Shown one piece after another: positions 21,034-32,281 of a DNA stretch of 64,000 nt (within the stretch, counting starts at the first letter, position 1; the number at the start of each line of letters is the position of its first letter). The DNA is taken from NCBI GenBank assembly GCA_015146655.1, contig VKHL01000005.1, forward strand, positions 248,001 through 312,000, given 5' to 3'. The translations under genes were made by a program, and so were the position numbers. Below the pieces are notes generated by a model, which saw only the letters and a list, made by a program, of their open reading frames with translations, did no database searches and was not told the DNA's origin. The DNA is from Ochromonas danica (taxonomy: Eukaryota; Sar; Chrysophyceae; Chromulinales; Chromulinaceae).

Positions 21034-22236
21034 TTAACTGACTTCACGCTCCCACAAGTGAATTATACAAGGTAGTCGGACGACTGTCCCAGCTAATTCA
21101 AAACTGCCATCACCCGCAACCATCTTAGCAAGTGTCCATTTCTGCTGACAAACCAACTCCTCGTAAGATGAAGGATTGTTTAAGATTCGGAAAGCACTCT
21201 CGATGAAGGAGGTCTTGGCGCATCGCACGGGCAACAGTAAGGCAATCTTCTCGGCTTGGAGCTGGTGGGCGCAGTGCTTCAGAAAGAGCATCGGATAGTC
21301 AGCGCATTCGTCGTCGATCCCCTCCAAATGATCTTCTCCGATGGTGTTCGTGGATACACATTGCGACAACTGACTGTTGCGGATTTTCTGCAATCTGCAG
21401 TTAGAGAAAGGCGGACTGCCCGCCACGAATACCCGGGTCGCGAACAAACCACTGCCACTACTACTACTGCTACTACTACTACCACTACTGTGGCAGCTGT
21501 GTGATGTAGTATTAGTGTGGCTGTACGCGGTGCTTAATGATTCTCTTGTTGTTGACAGGAAATCCTCCACTAGAATAGTTGCGTGACTGTTATTGTTCAT
21601 TATTGAAACAGTCTCAGCTAATGTTTTCGAAGCAATGTCTGCCACCACTGGATCAATGTCACAACCAAAAACATTGGTGGCTCCTTTCAACAACAAAGTT
21701 TTCAAGATTCGACCATCTCCACATGATGGATCAACGTATACAATTTCCGAAGAGTCAAGCGTTCCAGGTGCAACGATTGCACTTCCATAACCAAGCAAAT
21801 CAAGCAGAATGTCAATGTTGGCATCACTGGCAAAATATTGCTGCAATTGGCGAGGACGTGCTTCTCGTTGAAGTCTTTCATTCCGCAAGTCGCAAAGCTG
21901 ATTGTGTTGTGTATCATCACAAAACTCTAAAGCAATTGTGGTGTTCTTAATTAGCAATGAATTTAGCCAATTGTCCAACTTATTCACACTAGTACTATAG
22001 CACAATTTCCATCCCGTACCATGCTTTGTCCATGATCCATCACAAGTCAGGTTTTTGAAACATGTGGAAGGAAATCCATTTGTCAACAGAGATCCTTGAG
22101 ATGACAAGCTTTTGCTAATATCTCTTTTTAGCTTTAGTAGATGATTGTAATTTCGGGAAATACAATGAGAACCACAATCAATCGTCATCATTTCTGTTTT
22201 ATCATCATAGCACAAAATCTTGAATACAATAGCCAT
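21034..22236 (-). CDS. SAM-dependent methyltransferase-like protein with SPPF motif
   Basis: 400 residues in one exon from an ATG at 22236. Residues about 170-195 carry a class I methyltransferase motif I (VDPSCGDGRIL) and an acidic strand-2 end (VFGCDIDP). About 80 residues on comes AGSPPFS, in the place of the (N/D)PP(Y/F) catalytic motif of N6-adenine methylases, with Ser in place of Asn/Asp. A serine run (about 250-262) interrupts the fold before this motif. The N-terminal 130 residues are of unknown type. It may modify DNA, RNA or protein. Its start lies 217 bp from the divergent V-ATPase F gene. Confidence 0.65.
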   Translation of the reverse strand: MAIVFKILCYDDKTEMMTIDCGSHCISRNYNHLLKLKRDISKSLSSQGSLLTNGFPSTCFKNLTCDGSWTKHGTGWKLCYSTSVNKLDNWLNSLLIKNTTIALEFCDDTQHNQLCDLRNERLQREARPRQLQQYFASDANIDILLDLLGYGSAIVAPGTLDSSEIVYVDPSCGDGRILKTLLLKGATNVFGCDIDPVVADIASKTLAETVSIMNNNSHATILVEDFLSTTRESLSTAYSHTNTTSHSCHSSGSSSSSSSSGSGLFATRVFVAGSPPFSNCRLQKIRNSQLSQCVSTNTIGEDHLEGIDDECADYPMLFLKHCAHQLQAEKIALLLPVRCAKTSFIESAFRILNNPSSYEELVCQQKWTLAKMVAGDGSFELAGTVVRLPCIIHLWEREVS

Positions 22237-22452
22237 GGGAAATGGAAATGACCAGTCAGTCACAACTAAAAATCTGATGTATATATAATGGAAAATATTA
22301 CACCCTCAGGCTAGAACCAATGGGCACGATGAACGATGATGAATGTTCAAAGAACCACTCCCAAAACCAGCCGAGAGCCAGATCTGAAGATCTGAAGATC
22401 TGGGATCGAGACCCACCGAGCTGGGCTGGCAGTCAAAGAGATCTCCGCGACA

Positions 22453-22864
22453 ATGGACGAATCGGGCAAGCTGATAGCTGTTATCGGAGATGAGGTTTGT
22501 TATCATCCTCGCTTATTTCTAGACTAGTGAAAGACTGACAGTGCATGTGAAATAGGACACGGTGACGGGCTTCCTCCTCGCGGGCGTGGGTCATCGCAAC
22601 ACGGAGGGACAGAACTTCCTCGTGGTCAAGCCTGAGACAGAGGTTTCTGCTGTAGAGGAGTTCTTCAAGAAAACTGTCAACCGCTCTGATATTGGCATCG
22701 TCCTTATCAATCAACACGTTGCCAATGACATCCGCCATATTCTGCGCGATTACAACAAAGTCATCCCCACTCTACTTGAGATCCCTTCCAAGGATCAACA
22801 ATATGATCCCAGCCAAGACTATATCATGCAAAGAGTGAATATGGTGCTGGGCATCCAAGGTTAA
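22453..22864 (+). CDS. VMA7: V-type proton ATPase subunit F
   Basis: Subunit F sits in the central stalk of the V1 sector and couples ATP hydrolysis to rotor movement in acidic organelles. Two exons, 22453-22494 and 22556-22864, give 116 residues, as in the family (about 118). The short first exon gives MDESGKLIAVIGDE; the second starts DTVTGFLLAGVGH and carries NFLVVKPETEV, the helix EEFFKKTVNRSDIGIVLINQ and IPTLLEIPSKDQQYDPSQD. The leader has a triple 8-bp repeat AGATCTGA near 22380-22403. Confidence 0.96.
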
Positions 22865-23147
22865 CCTCTGTAAGATAACTGTTCTTCTATATGACAGACT
22901 AACTGGGAGTTGATGTTTTGGTCCAAAATGTGCACTAACAACATTAACACAATCAAGAACAGTGATAAGCACTATCGCTCTATCGCTAGGCACACTAACG
23001 AACAAGGGGTGAGGAGATGGGTGGGGTTGGTCATTACACACAACAGAGCATTCGACCGAATGGAAACCAGCAGCACATACACTTTATAATAGACATTGAC
23101 AACCAAGGAAAGGGGTCTCCTGCAGAAGACGACCATGGCTCGCGTCA

Positions 23148-23911
23148 TTAACCCAGCACGGTCTGATATTCACACTTAGTACCATAGTATCCATGGAAGC
23201 AGTTGCAAATGCCACTGGAATAGTCACAGAGACCACGGCCAGAACAATCACGGCCAGCCTCGCTACCAAATCCTTTCAACACATCAGGACCAGATGGGCA
23301 TTCAACTATAGGAATAGCGCCACAAATCAGAACTTCACTGGAAGAGTAATAAGGGGAGGGATGCGCTTACATAATGAGCAGTCAGGGCCTCTTCTTCCCA
23401 AGTCACAGACACAACCTACTTCTTTCTCAGCATCCCAAGGAGTGGCATATGTTCTGGCAGCATCTACGGCCAGCTGCTTTTGAGTGAAACAGACTCCGGC
23501 ATCACTGCACTTATTGGGGCAAATAGAGCGCTCGCAGGCAATTCCATCATAGTTAGCAAAGCATTTGCACTCGCCAGTCTTTCGATCACAAACACCCTTA
23601 TTAGAACATTCGACGACAGGATGGGCGTCGTTGGCATTCTGGACATCACCAACCCAGGCGGATGACCTGAAGACCATTTTTTCCACAACAAAATTAGCCA
23701 ACAGCAAAATTTGACATTTAGCCATAAGAACCTACTTAGGACAGGTTCTTCCCGAGCAGTCAGCGTAAGTCCACGCGGGCTCGCCGTCGATACGAGTATA
23801 ACAGGTACACTTGTCATTCGCACCACAAGATCCATGGCCGTTACAGCCATTAGGACAAGCCGCCTGAGCGACAGCCAGCAAGAAAGCAAGTAGTAAGATG
23901 TAACGCAGCAT
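23148..23911 (-). CDS. Secreted EGF-like (tenascin-type) protein
   Basis: Three minus-strand exons (23911-23736, 23666-23371, 23305-23148) give 209 residues. Residues 1-18 are a signal peptide ending AVAQA. The mature protein is a chain of Cys-rich EGF-like units: [15 protein letters not shown], then [32 protein letters not shown] and [19 protein letters not shown]. It should be extracellular or on the cell surface. Proteins of this build are common in stramenopile and dinoflagellate algae, but the role is unknown. The phase 2 and phase 1 joins keep all cysteines in register, which supports the exon model. Confidence 0.88.
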
Positions 23912-24272
23912 AGTGAAATCGACTCTTTCTTGACCAGCGAGAAGAAGAGACAAAGGGACAGTGACTAAGACTGCTGGGGTGCTTGCTGGGCAATTCGAAA
24001 GGCAAGCGAGAGAGCGAAACTGCCGTGCGCTGTTGCGATCTTCAGCAGCCACACAGCCCCCTTCCCCCTGCAGTCACCCGCATTGGTTTCTTCTCAAAAC
24101 AACGCGTTCTTTGTACCTAGAGACGGTAATTTGTTGGCAAGAGGAAGACTAGAAGACCAATTCTAATTCTAGTATATTCGGAAATAACGAAGCAAAGCAT
24201 CGCACAGTGCAATAACGGTTTCTTACTAAACAAATAACTATGTACATAAGACTTAACAAGGCAAAACAATTA
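23912..24272. other. Intergenic region, EGF-like gene to IQ/WW/ankyrin gene
   Basis: It holds the 5' leader of the EGF-like gene and the 3' tail of the gene to its right. No gene or repeat seen. Confidence 0.4.
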
Positions 24273-27200
24273 TTATAAAAGAGCCAGTTCACGCGCCCCC
24301 AAGCCTTCGTAGCAGGTGAGTCCATCCTTGTTACGGATCGAATCATCTGCTCCCTTGCTGACCAAATATTCTCCCGCCTCATTGTAACCATAGCCGAAGG
24401 CGAAGTGCAGAGCAGTCTGGCCAGTGAGGTTTTGCAAATTGAGCGAGGCTCCTCTGCGCAGGCAGAGTTTGATCAACCGCTTGCTGCCATTTTGAGAAGC
24501 GATGTGAAGAAGAGCGTTTCCTTGCTCATCTTGATAGTCGATGGGAACGGCCCAGTCAGGTTGATTGATAAGCTGTTCAGCATCCAGGAATTTGCCATGC
24601 CTGCAAAGGGAACATAATTTGCGGAAATCGTCGGCAAGAATCTGCGCTTTGGAAATATCCACTTTCTGCTGAATGAGACCCGCCTCGTCCACGATATTGG
24701 AGAAGGCATCGCCAAGGACGTTGGTGCGCATATTCTCCATACTCTCAGGCGCTTTGCTATCAGCACCCTTCAGTAAGCGGTCTGCTCTCTCCATGAGTGA
24801 AGGCACAAACTCGGTATTGAGAGGATTGCGACCAGCAGACCAAGGATCGAATGAGATCATGAGCCAATCTGCAGCTGCACTGCGAGGTTTGACACGTCCT
24901 ATCGTACGTAATGAAGGGAAGTTGGGCACCTGAGGCAAATAGTCCACAGCTTGCTTAGCTACATGCTTGGCTTCTATAGCAGCGAAGAAACCCACTGGCA
25001 GTGGCATTACAGCACGACGAAGGTGAGTAGCTCCAGGCACATGCAATTGGCTGTGTTCTTCTTCTTTTGAGACGAATCGAGACCCAAGACCGGCCGGTAG
25101 TTTGCGAGTAAATGTTGGTGGTGCACCTCCCGGCGGAATGGTAGAAAGTTCTGGATAGGCGACCAACGGCACAGTTTCTGTTTCCACTGCCGCTTGCTCT
25201 GCATTGGTTGGCAGTGCAGGAGCAGCAGCCTTCACAGGAACCATGTCTGGGGTGTCAGACGGCATAGGCTCAATAGAGAGATTCCTGGCTTTTTCCATCG
25301 TGTTAAGAGGAACCTGCAGTTGTTGTGCATGTTCTTGAAGCTGTCTAGTCTCTTCCTGATGATCCAACATCCGATCTGAGGACAACACTGCAGTTGGATG
25401 AACCCGGCCGATAGGTTCAGAATAAACACCTCCCATTGGAGCTCCACTTTGGGCAGTAACGGATGCAGGCCCATTGGGTTGGCTGTGATGGGAAGCCACA
25501 GATTGGCTTTGAGAAAACACTGAATGTTGACCATCCTCTGCGAATGATGGAATATTGATTGCATTGGCGGCACCATCATCCTTCTCTTCTGAGGACGTTG
25601 GTGCGAAGGAAGGAGGTGCCATGGCTTGGATTTGATTTTGTGCAACATTGCTTACCGCTCCCGATTGCATGAGTGCCATACCCATACCAAGACCAAGCTG
25701 AATCATTTCTTGTGGATTGGCACGGTCCATAGACATCATGTTGGAGAACATCTGTCCAATAGTCTGCGTTAGACTCGAGATTATTGCATTGTCAAAACCT
25801 GTTAGGACTGAAGGTTGCTGATTCTGTTGTCCACCCATCGCGAAAGGAAATGCGGCAGACATCATATTGTTCTGCATTTGGTTGCTTTGTGGCATCAACA
25901 GCTGTCCATTCGCTCCACCGCCTTCCATGGAAGGATAAGCGGGCTGGAAAGAACCAACTAAAGCACTTCCCTCATCAAGATTAGATCCTCTGACCATACC
26001 TGGGAGTTGCTGTGGTTGCCCTGGAGGAGCATAGTAGCGCATCAGCTCCTGCGAAGTAGTCCCTACCCCTTCCATTTGACCTTCGTCATGACTCAATTGT
26101 TGTTGTCTTTTCTGTGCTGGTGACTGTCCCTGAGGAAGCCCATCTTGATTAGTTGGGGAAACTTCAGAATAGAGATTTGGCAACAGAGAAGAAGGCTGTG
26201 CAGAGTCGATACGGGAGAGACCCAAGTCCTGCGAAATGGCAGCATGATTTACCACAGATTCCAGATCAACAATTGGAGGGATAATTCCACGCTCTCGAGC
26301 GTTCCGAACAGTCACTGAGGCGGCTTTTCGGCGTTGGACGGCTTCTTTCTTTGTCTCAATGTGATTCAGCATGGTACTCCGGAAATCCCCCTGAAGATAC
26401 CTCCTCGAAGCACCCTCCTGACCTTGATTCATCATCATTGGCTCTTCATCGTGCTCAGCATCAAAAATCACTCCACCTTGAAGAGGACTTGCTTCTTCCT
26501 CTTCATAGCGAGGCCGCTCCCAAAATGTTTGTCCCGTCTTGCGGTGATACCAATAGGAGATACCATCATCCGTGCGGAATTCTTGAATAGTGTCCTGCTG
26601 TCTGTAGGCCCATGAGCGATACACGCTGACGACTAAATGACCCAAAGGTTCATTGAGACGATAAGCCTTCTGGAAGAGACCAGGCTCTTGCACAGTTAGT
26701 GCCGTGAAGACTTGCGCCTTCGCCATAGAAACAACACTGAACAATAGAAGATGATAGAAATCCAATGTGGAATTGTCTCTTGTAGATGGCTCACAAAAAG
26801 GATAGGAGGCATCGGCATGGGTTGTGCAACAAAGGTTGGCCTTGGGAACATTGAGAGAGGCTACAGTCTGGCCAGGCACAAAGACTCGTGGATCTGTCTC
26901 CTCGAGGGTCTTTAATTGCGGCGACCATGCAGTTGTTCTAAATCCATGAGGATCTTGTTCTCCCGTTTGCTCCGGACGATTGCGCCCATAATAGTACTTG
27001 TCATCTTGTATAAGATTGGAATTGAGGCATACAGTTGGCGCTCGACGATGATTTAAGGCATGTTCCAGCGAACGCTCTATGTAGGGCTCGAGAGTTGGTG
27101 GCATCAAAAGCGACTTAAAGGCTATTGTCACCTCGTCACTGACTCCAGGACTTATCGAAGCTTTGTCCATAATCATAAAGTTGCCATATTGAGGAGGAAC

Positions 27201-29731
27201 AAAGGTGGAGATAAGTTGGTAAATAAGTAACTCCGCGGGCAATCCGCCAACCGCAAGGTTGCCAGGCGTAGCTTTCTGCCCAATAGTTGCAAACTTCATA
27301 GTGGAAGGAGCAGGACGCTTGGAGCGTGTTTGGAGATCCAGTGGGGTGACAGGAGTGAGAGCACGCACCTGTGCTATTGCCTGCTCCAATCCTTCTCGTG
27401 CTATAGAGTTGCTAATGCGCTCCATCCAGGCGCTTGGCTTAAGATCAGGAATGAAAGTGTTCGCTGGAAGCGTCGACATGCCATCTGCAACAAGTTTCTC
27501 AGAGGCACCGGCTCTGGGCAAGGGAAAGGTTTTCGGTAGTGAAACATGATATTCCTGTGGTTCATAAAGCTTCTTGGGTATAGGTAAAGGTGAAACTTCT
27601 ATAATATCCACTTCTTGGCCGCTTGCAGGATCTAGATGTTTGAAGAGATGTTGAATCTCACCAATTCTCTCTTGCCAGGAATAGCCTGTTATGGGAGCAA
27701 GAGGCAAGAGAGAGCGATGAGCAGCAGTGAAGCGTTCAATGCGCGACAGATGCATCAATCCGCGCTTGATTCGCATCAATTTGGCTTTATCAAACTTGTC
27801 TGCATCCACATTGCCCGAACGAAACTCCTCAGCCATAGAGTACAGCCAGAACTTCACTTTGCAAAAGAGAGACATGCGATTGTTAAGGTATTCCACCTGC
27901 TGCGAACACAATCTATAGATAGGATGACGCTGTTCCACAACAGTATAAAACTTCTTGTGCTTGACATCGAATCTGAGAGACGATTCCTGTTGAAGGAAGA
28001 TCTCTTGAATCTCCTCGGATCGATAGCGTCGTCGCATAACATCCAAATCCCAATTTCTACACAATAACATTGTTTGAGAAGGTTTCACCTTTTCTCCGTC
28101 CTCATGCATTGAGCACTTGCGATTGAATCCTGACGACCAACAGCCAAAGCAGATCTTTCTGTTTTGATTGTTGGCATCGGGTGCATCAAATCCAACATGA
28201 GCAATATCCTTGAAAGTTAGATCGGAAGGCTTTGCGATAGAATTATCTCCTGCGACCAAAGCAGTGTTCTCGCCCTCTTTGCCGGGTTCAACTTTGATGA
28301 TACCCGCCTTCAGCTGTTTACTGGACGGGTGAAGATTGACCACGGACACCATGGGTGCCTTGGAAGGGTCAACTCGCGACTCCACCATATGCTCCTTTAA
28401 CTTCTTCTTCGCAATTTTGTCCATTTGAACAAAAGGTTCGTCATTCTGATCGAACCAGCGCGTATCAGCAAGTACTGTGGAGACATTGTCAAAACGAGTA
28501 TCCAATAGAGCATCCAAGACGACAGTGCGGAGATGTGGTTTAAAAGTCCCGTCCGGGGCCAGCAAAGTATCTTTTGGGGCGATGCGATCCACCTTGAGCT
28601 CTTTGTTAACATCTTGTTGGGCCAGAACTTCTTTTTGCAGTTCCGCCTTTTCTGAGAGTGATTGCGCCAACACTTTTCTCGCATTTGGCTGTTTCACGGC
28701 TTTAAGCGTTGGAAGAGACATCGAGACTAAAAGCGTCTTGGTGCCAGCTTTGTCTGCTGTTTGACGATTGCTTCCATTAGTTGCCTCGACAGTTTTGGTG
28801 GTCTCGGCCAACTGAGTCTTCAAAGCTTCGGGTTTCTCCCACTGACTCTTGTTGGTGACTTTATTATAATACCAAATATCACCAGTTTCCTTATCGTCGA
28901 TTTGAACCCATTCCTGGGCACTGGAAGCCTCTTCAATATATCGCATTAAGCCTATTCGTCGTCGACCCAAATGCCCTCGATACACAGCCTGCAGAGTCAA
29001 TGCGGCACGCTCTTCCTTCAAAGTCCGACTGCGTTGCACCTTGTCCTCATCCATCTTTACCACTTTTTGGTGTGAGGAAGCCTCAATCGCGCGCAGTCGG
29101 ATCTGCTCTTGCTCAACATCGTTGAGAGAGAGCAGAGGCGATGGCACGAAGAGGTCCTTCTTGGCCTTCACACGATGAGCTTCATCGCCAAAGCTCATCG
29201 TGCGATAGGCACGCTCCAATTTTAGTAGCTGTGCCCGTTTTTCCTTCTCTCTCAGGAGAAGGTCGTCTTCTCCTCCTTGTCGAGGGCTGAGGTCTGGAGG
29301 AGCGTCATCCAAGACCTCCACGGTGTACTTGGAGGAAGAAAACAAGGGAACTGTTGCGGATTGTTGAAGAACTTTTTCCTTTTTGCCTTTTCCATCCTTG
29401 CTTTGGTTCGACCGTGACAGCTTCTGTGCCTTAGCATTGCCTGTCCAGTCAGTCAGTAACACATACCATATTGTTGATTGAATTGACGTCTAAGTCATAG
29501 GGTTAGTTTAGCAAAGGTAAAGCTAACTTTTCGTCTCGTTGTTATCTTTCTTCTTAGGCTTCTGATTTCTAACTTTTTCTAGCAACTGCCTGGTTTCTCT
29601 CTACAAGAGGTGGAGAAGATGAGATAAGACACACACACACACATAGCAGAGAGAGAAGTGATACCCACCTCCAGGGCTTCAATATCATTCCAAGAGTCAA
29701 CGCCAATGACCTTGGTTTTATCTAGTTCCAT
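24273..29731 (-). CDS. Giant IQ / WW / ankyrin scaffold protein
   Basis: Three minus-strand exons (29731-29669, 29600-29528, 29440-24273) give 1767 residues. The order is: an N-terminal basic segment; an IQ-like calmodulin-binding helix (about 191-213, LQAVYRGHLGRRR); WW domain 1 (about 221-251, ending SQWEKP); a conserved central zone with CFGCWSSGFNRKCSMH; a second WW domain (about 995-1030, ending TFWERPRY); a Gln/Met-rich disordered zone; and ankyrin repeats at the C-terminus (GNALLHIASQNGSKRLIKL, TGQTALHFA). WW domains bind Pro motifs, so this is probably a scaffold. I know no named family with this whole order. Exon 2 joins exon 3 in phase 1; other acceptors break the frame. Confidence 0.85.
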
Positions 29732-30584
29732 TTTGACCGAGTGGATGAAATGAAATTGATGATCTCATGCAATGATGAGAGCAAGGAACTCTGAAACGGC
29801 CGCTGCCAGCCAAAATCTACAAATCTGGAAGTTTGACCCCAACTTAAGTCGAGACTGCCTTGAGGTTGTTGTGGTTGTGCCTCCTCTCATTTATCACCTA
29901 TTTTTTCCCCTTCAGATTTCCATTTGACCTCGCTGTTTGTTTCCATTTCAGTGCGGAATTAATGCTTATTACTGTACTGATGAAATGAAAAAGAATTTCT
30001 TTACCACCACGGCACTTTTACGTTAAAGAGTTTCCATATATGCATACAAGAAATATGCAGTAGGGATCGGCTGAACAGAGGCGAATCTTTATCCAGCAAT
30101 AATCCCCACATTGCACAAGTAACAAAATAAACAGGTCAGGTAAGTAGCTAAAGAACAGTCACACCACACGTCAACATTCATAGCATATTCATTGTTTCGC
30201 ACCACATGATATCAAATTGCCACCACAACTGCTAGAACATCGACAGGCATTGTTCAAGGATCAGAGTTTCCCATTGAACAATCAGCGCAGATTATTAAGA
30301 ATCATAACAATCTTTCGCAATCTGTGAAATAAATACATCGCACAGAAAGAAAAGGGATGCATAGGAACTCGTAGGCTCCAACAATATAAACAAATGATAT
30401 AAACACAAAAGACAATCTTAACTACATAACAATAAAAACCATCGCAGACAAATCTCTTCCACCCATTATCGTCTAGAGATGATAAAATAATTTGATATAT
30501 ACTGGAAAAGCGGAATGTAATGACCGCATATAGTGAGTGTACTGGAGATAATGACCATGGGAAAAAGGATAACAAACTTGGTGA
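29732..30584. other. Intergenic region
   Basis: About 850 bp. The first 100 bp are the promoter side of the IQ/WW/ankyrin gene and contain AAATCTGG at 29821-29828. The rest is AT-rich, without a convincing gene. A 97-codon minus-strand frame at 30282-30575 has tract-like composition and is not supported. Confidence 0.4.
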
Positions 30585-31061
30585 TTAAACCAAGTTGGGA
30601 ACGGGGATCACAATCTCGTTCAAGGCGCTCTTTTGTCGACGCATGGAAAGCTGTCGTTGGTAGTCGCGATCGGTGGGGCTGACGGTTTTCATCATTTGAC
30701 GCATTTCCGCGACTCGGTTACGGCCAGATATTGGGCTCTCTCGAGGGATGATGACTTTCCATTGAGGATTGGTGTCGATTATCAAGGGGCGCAAGCTCTG
30801 AGCAGGAGACACGGGGACCAGAGGGGAGAGGAGCTTGTCGTTCAAAGTAGGAGAGCGAGACAGCTGATTGACACCTGAAGGAGAAACAGGTCCACAGGAA
30901 ATAGGGGGTAACTTGCTGTTCGCTCTGTTGAATTTGAAGAGGTCGATCTCTTGGCTGCCGCCAAGTTTAAGATCGGATGACTGGGGAGCAACCGACAAGG
31001 GCGAGAGGGATCTGCCCGCCTGGAGTGGAGGCAAAGGCAAAGGGGTAGCAGCTTGTGACAT
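30585..31061 (-). CDS. Small disordered Ser-Pro-rich protein
   Basis: 158 residues from MSQAATPLPLPP (a second ATG nine bases upstream is also in frame). It has many SP/TP dipeptides (SLSPLS, PVSPSG, SRSPTL, PVSPAQ), typical of proline-directed kinase targets. A more ordered C-terminal block runs from SPISGRNRVAEMRQMM to the end. No domain is recognised. The ordered end and codon use argue for a real gene; the low complexity argues for caution. Confidence 0.5.
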   Translation of the reverse strand: MSQAATPLPLPPLQAGRSLSPLSVAPQSSDLKLGGSQEIDLFKFNRANSKLPPISCGPVSPSGVNQLSRSPTLNDKLLSPLVPVSPAQSLRPLIIDTNPQWKVIIPRESPISGRNRVAEMRQMMKTVSPTDRDYQRQLSMRRQKSALNEIVIPVPNLV

Positions 31062-31070
31062 TAACAACAT

Positions 31071-32281
31071 GATTGTAATTCAAACGATTGAGAGGATCAG
31101 AAAGAAAAGTTGGAAGAACAAAGATGGTGGATTGAAATTCTGATTCTTCCGTATGTCACTCTTCAGGTTGGGACCACAGTTGACCCGAGGTAGTTGTGTT
31201 GAGAGAACCGAAGGAAGCATTTCACGCGCTTTTCAATAATAACTTACCACAGTTGATTCAAGGCAGTGGTGTTGAGGGACAACACGCAGCGCAATAATAG
31301 TGTTTCTCTCTTGATTTGCAATTGCATTTCTATTTCAAGTGGCCGACAGTGGTCTGTTTTGTTGATTGAAGTCACGCCACATACGTTAAAATTCATTGAG
31401 TGTATTTTTAATGTGATTCTTGCATGAACTAATTTGGCAATGAAAAGAGGGAGAGGAGAGTGCAGAGTTAGTGGTTCTTTTTCTGTCTTCGTTTTGAGGA
31501 CTGCAGGCTGCTGATCTTTTCTTCCTTCACTTTGCCTTCTGACCTGGAAGCCATGACTTATTTATTGTTTAAAATCACTGTGTAATATGAGGACTTCTAA
31601 ACTACTGAGGTTGTTGCGATGAATGTTCTATTGTCTTCTGTTGATTTGAGCCGGCACTGGGATTTTACCACGCCTACTGGTGGGATAGTCTCGACGGCTA
31701 TCCCCTGAGTTTATTTTGGAAATCCGTGGTAGTTTGGGATACTAGTTGGTTATTAGTTGGTTATTTGGGGATATTGATCGACCTTCTGGTATTGTCTGAA
31801 TTGTGTCTGCTTTTCCCTCTCGCACAGAAGTGTGCTGACTGGAGTGACGATCTTCAGTTTGGCTGCATGTCTTTATATACACGGTAGTGTATTGTTGGCT
31901 CGATAGTGCGATGTCTTCTTGTGACGTATCACCACAAAAACGCGCAAGTGTTGGGATTGGTGCAGGAGGTTAATTTTTATTGACAGGGTTATTGGATGCA
32001 GCTCACACTGAGATTATGAATCTTCAGTTGATTGCTTTATTTTCCATTTATTCTGATGTTATTTTGCTGAACAAGACGCTCGAATGCCCAGATTCAAGAT
32101 GATTGATGTTTGTCCCTTCCTGTTGAAGGTGAAGTTTAACCCCACGTCCAGGAGTTATTATTTCCCCGCGCAGTAAGTCAGGTCCGGCAGTCCACTTGTT
32201 CCTGGCCAAGAAAATCCACCAGAACAAGCCAAACAGCAGAGCTGTTCCGCCACTCCATTATTCTTCCGCGCCTTTTGAAAG
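31071..32281. other. Gene-free stretch before BCAT
   Basis: About 1.2 kb. It contains an imperfect 36-bp local duplication (31173-31208 and 31246-31280) and a perfect 7-bp hairpin with a 9-nt loop at 31682-31704. No coding exon is supported. Confidence 0.5.

Noticed and set aside
29443-29527. Extra 23-bp exon in the IQ/WW/ankyrin gene
   Set aside because: It has good splice borders but puts the main exon out of frame; the direct join 29528/29440 is in frame.
30282-30575. 97-codon minus-strand frame
   Set aside because: Its composition (Phe/Tyr/Cys/Ile-rich) is typical of AT-rich non-coding DNA and there is no good start context or homology.
31619-31708. 30-codon ATG frame over the 7-bp hairpin
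   Set aside because: It is too short, has no recognisable motif and lies in a gene-free stretch with many stops around it.
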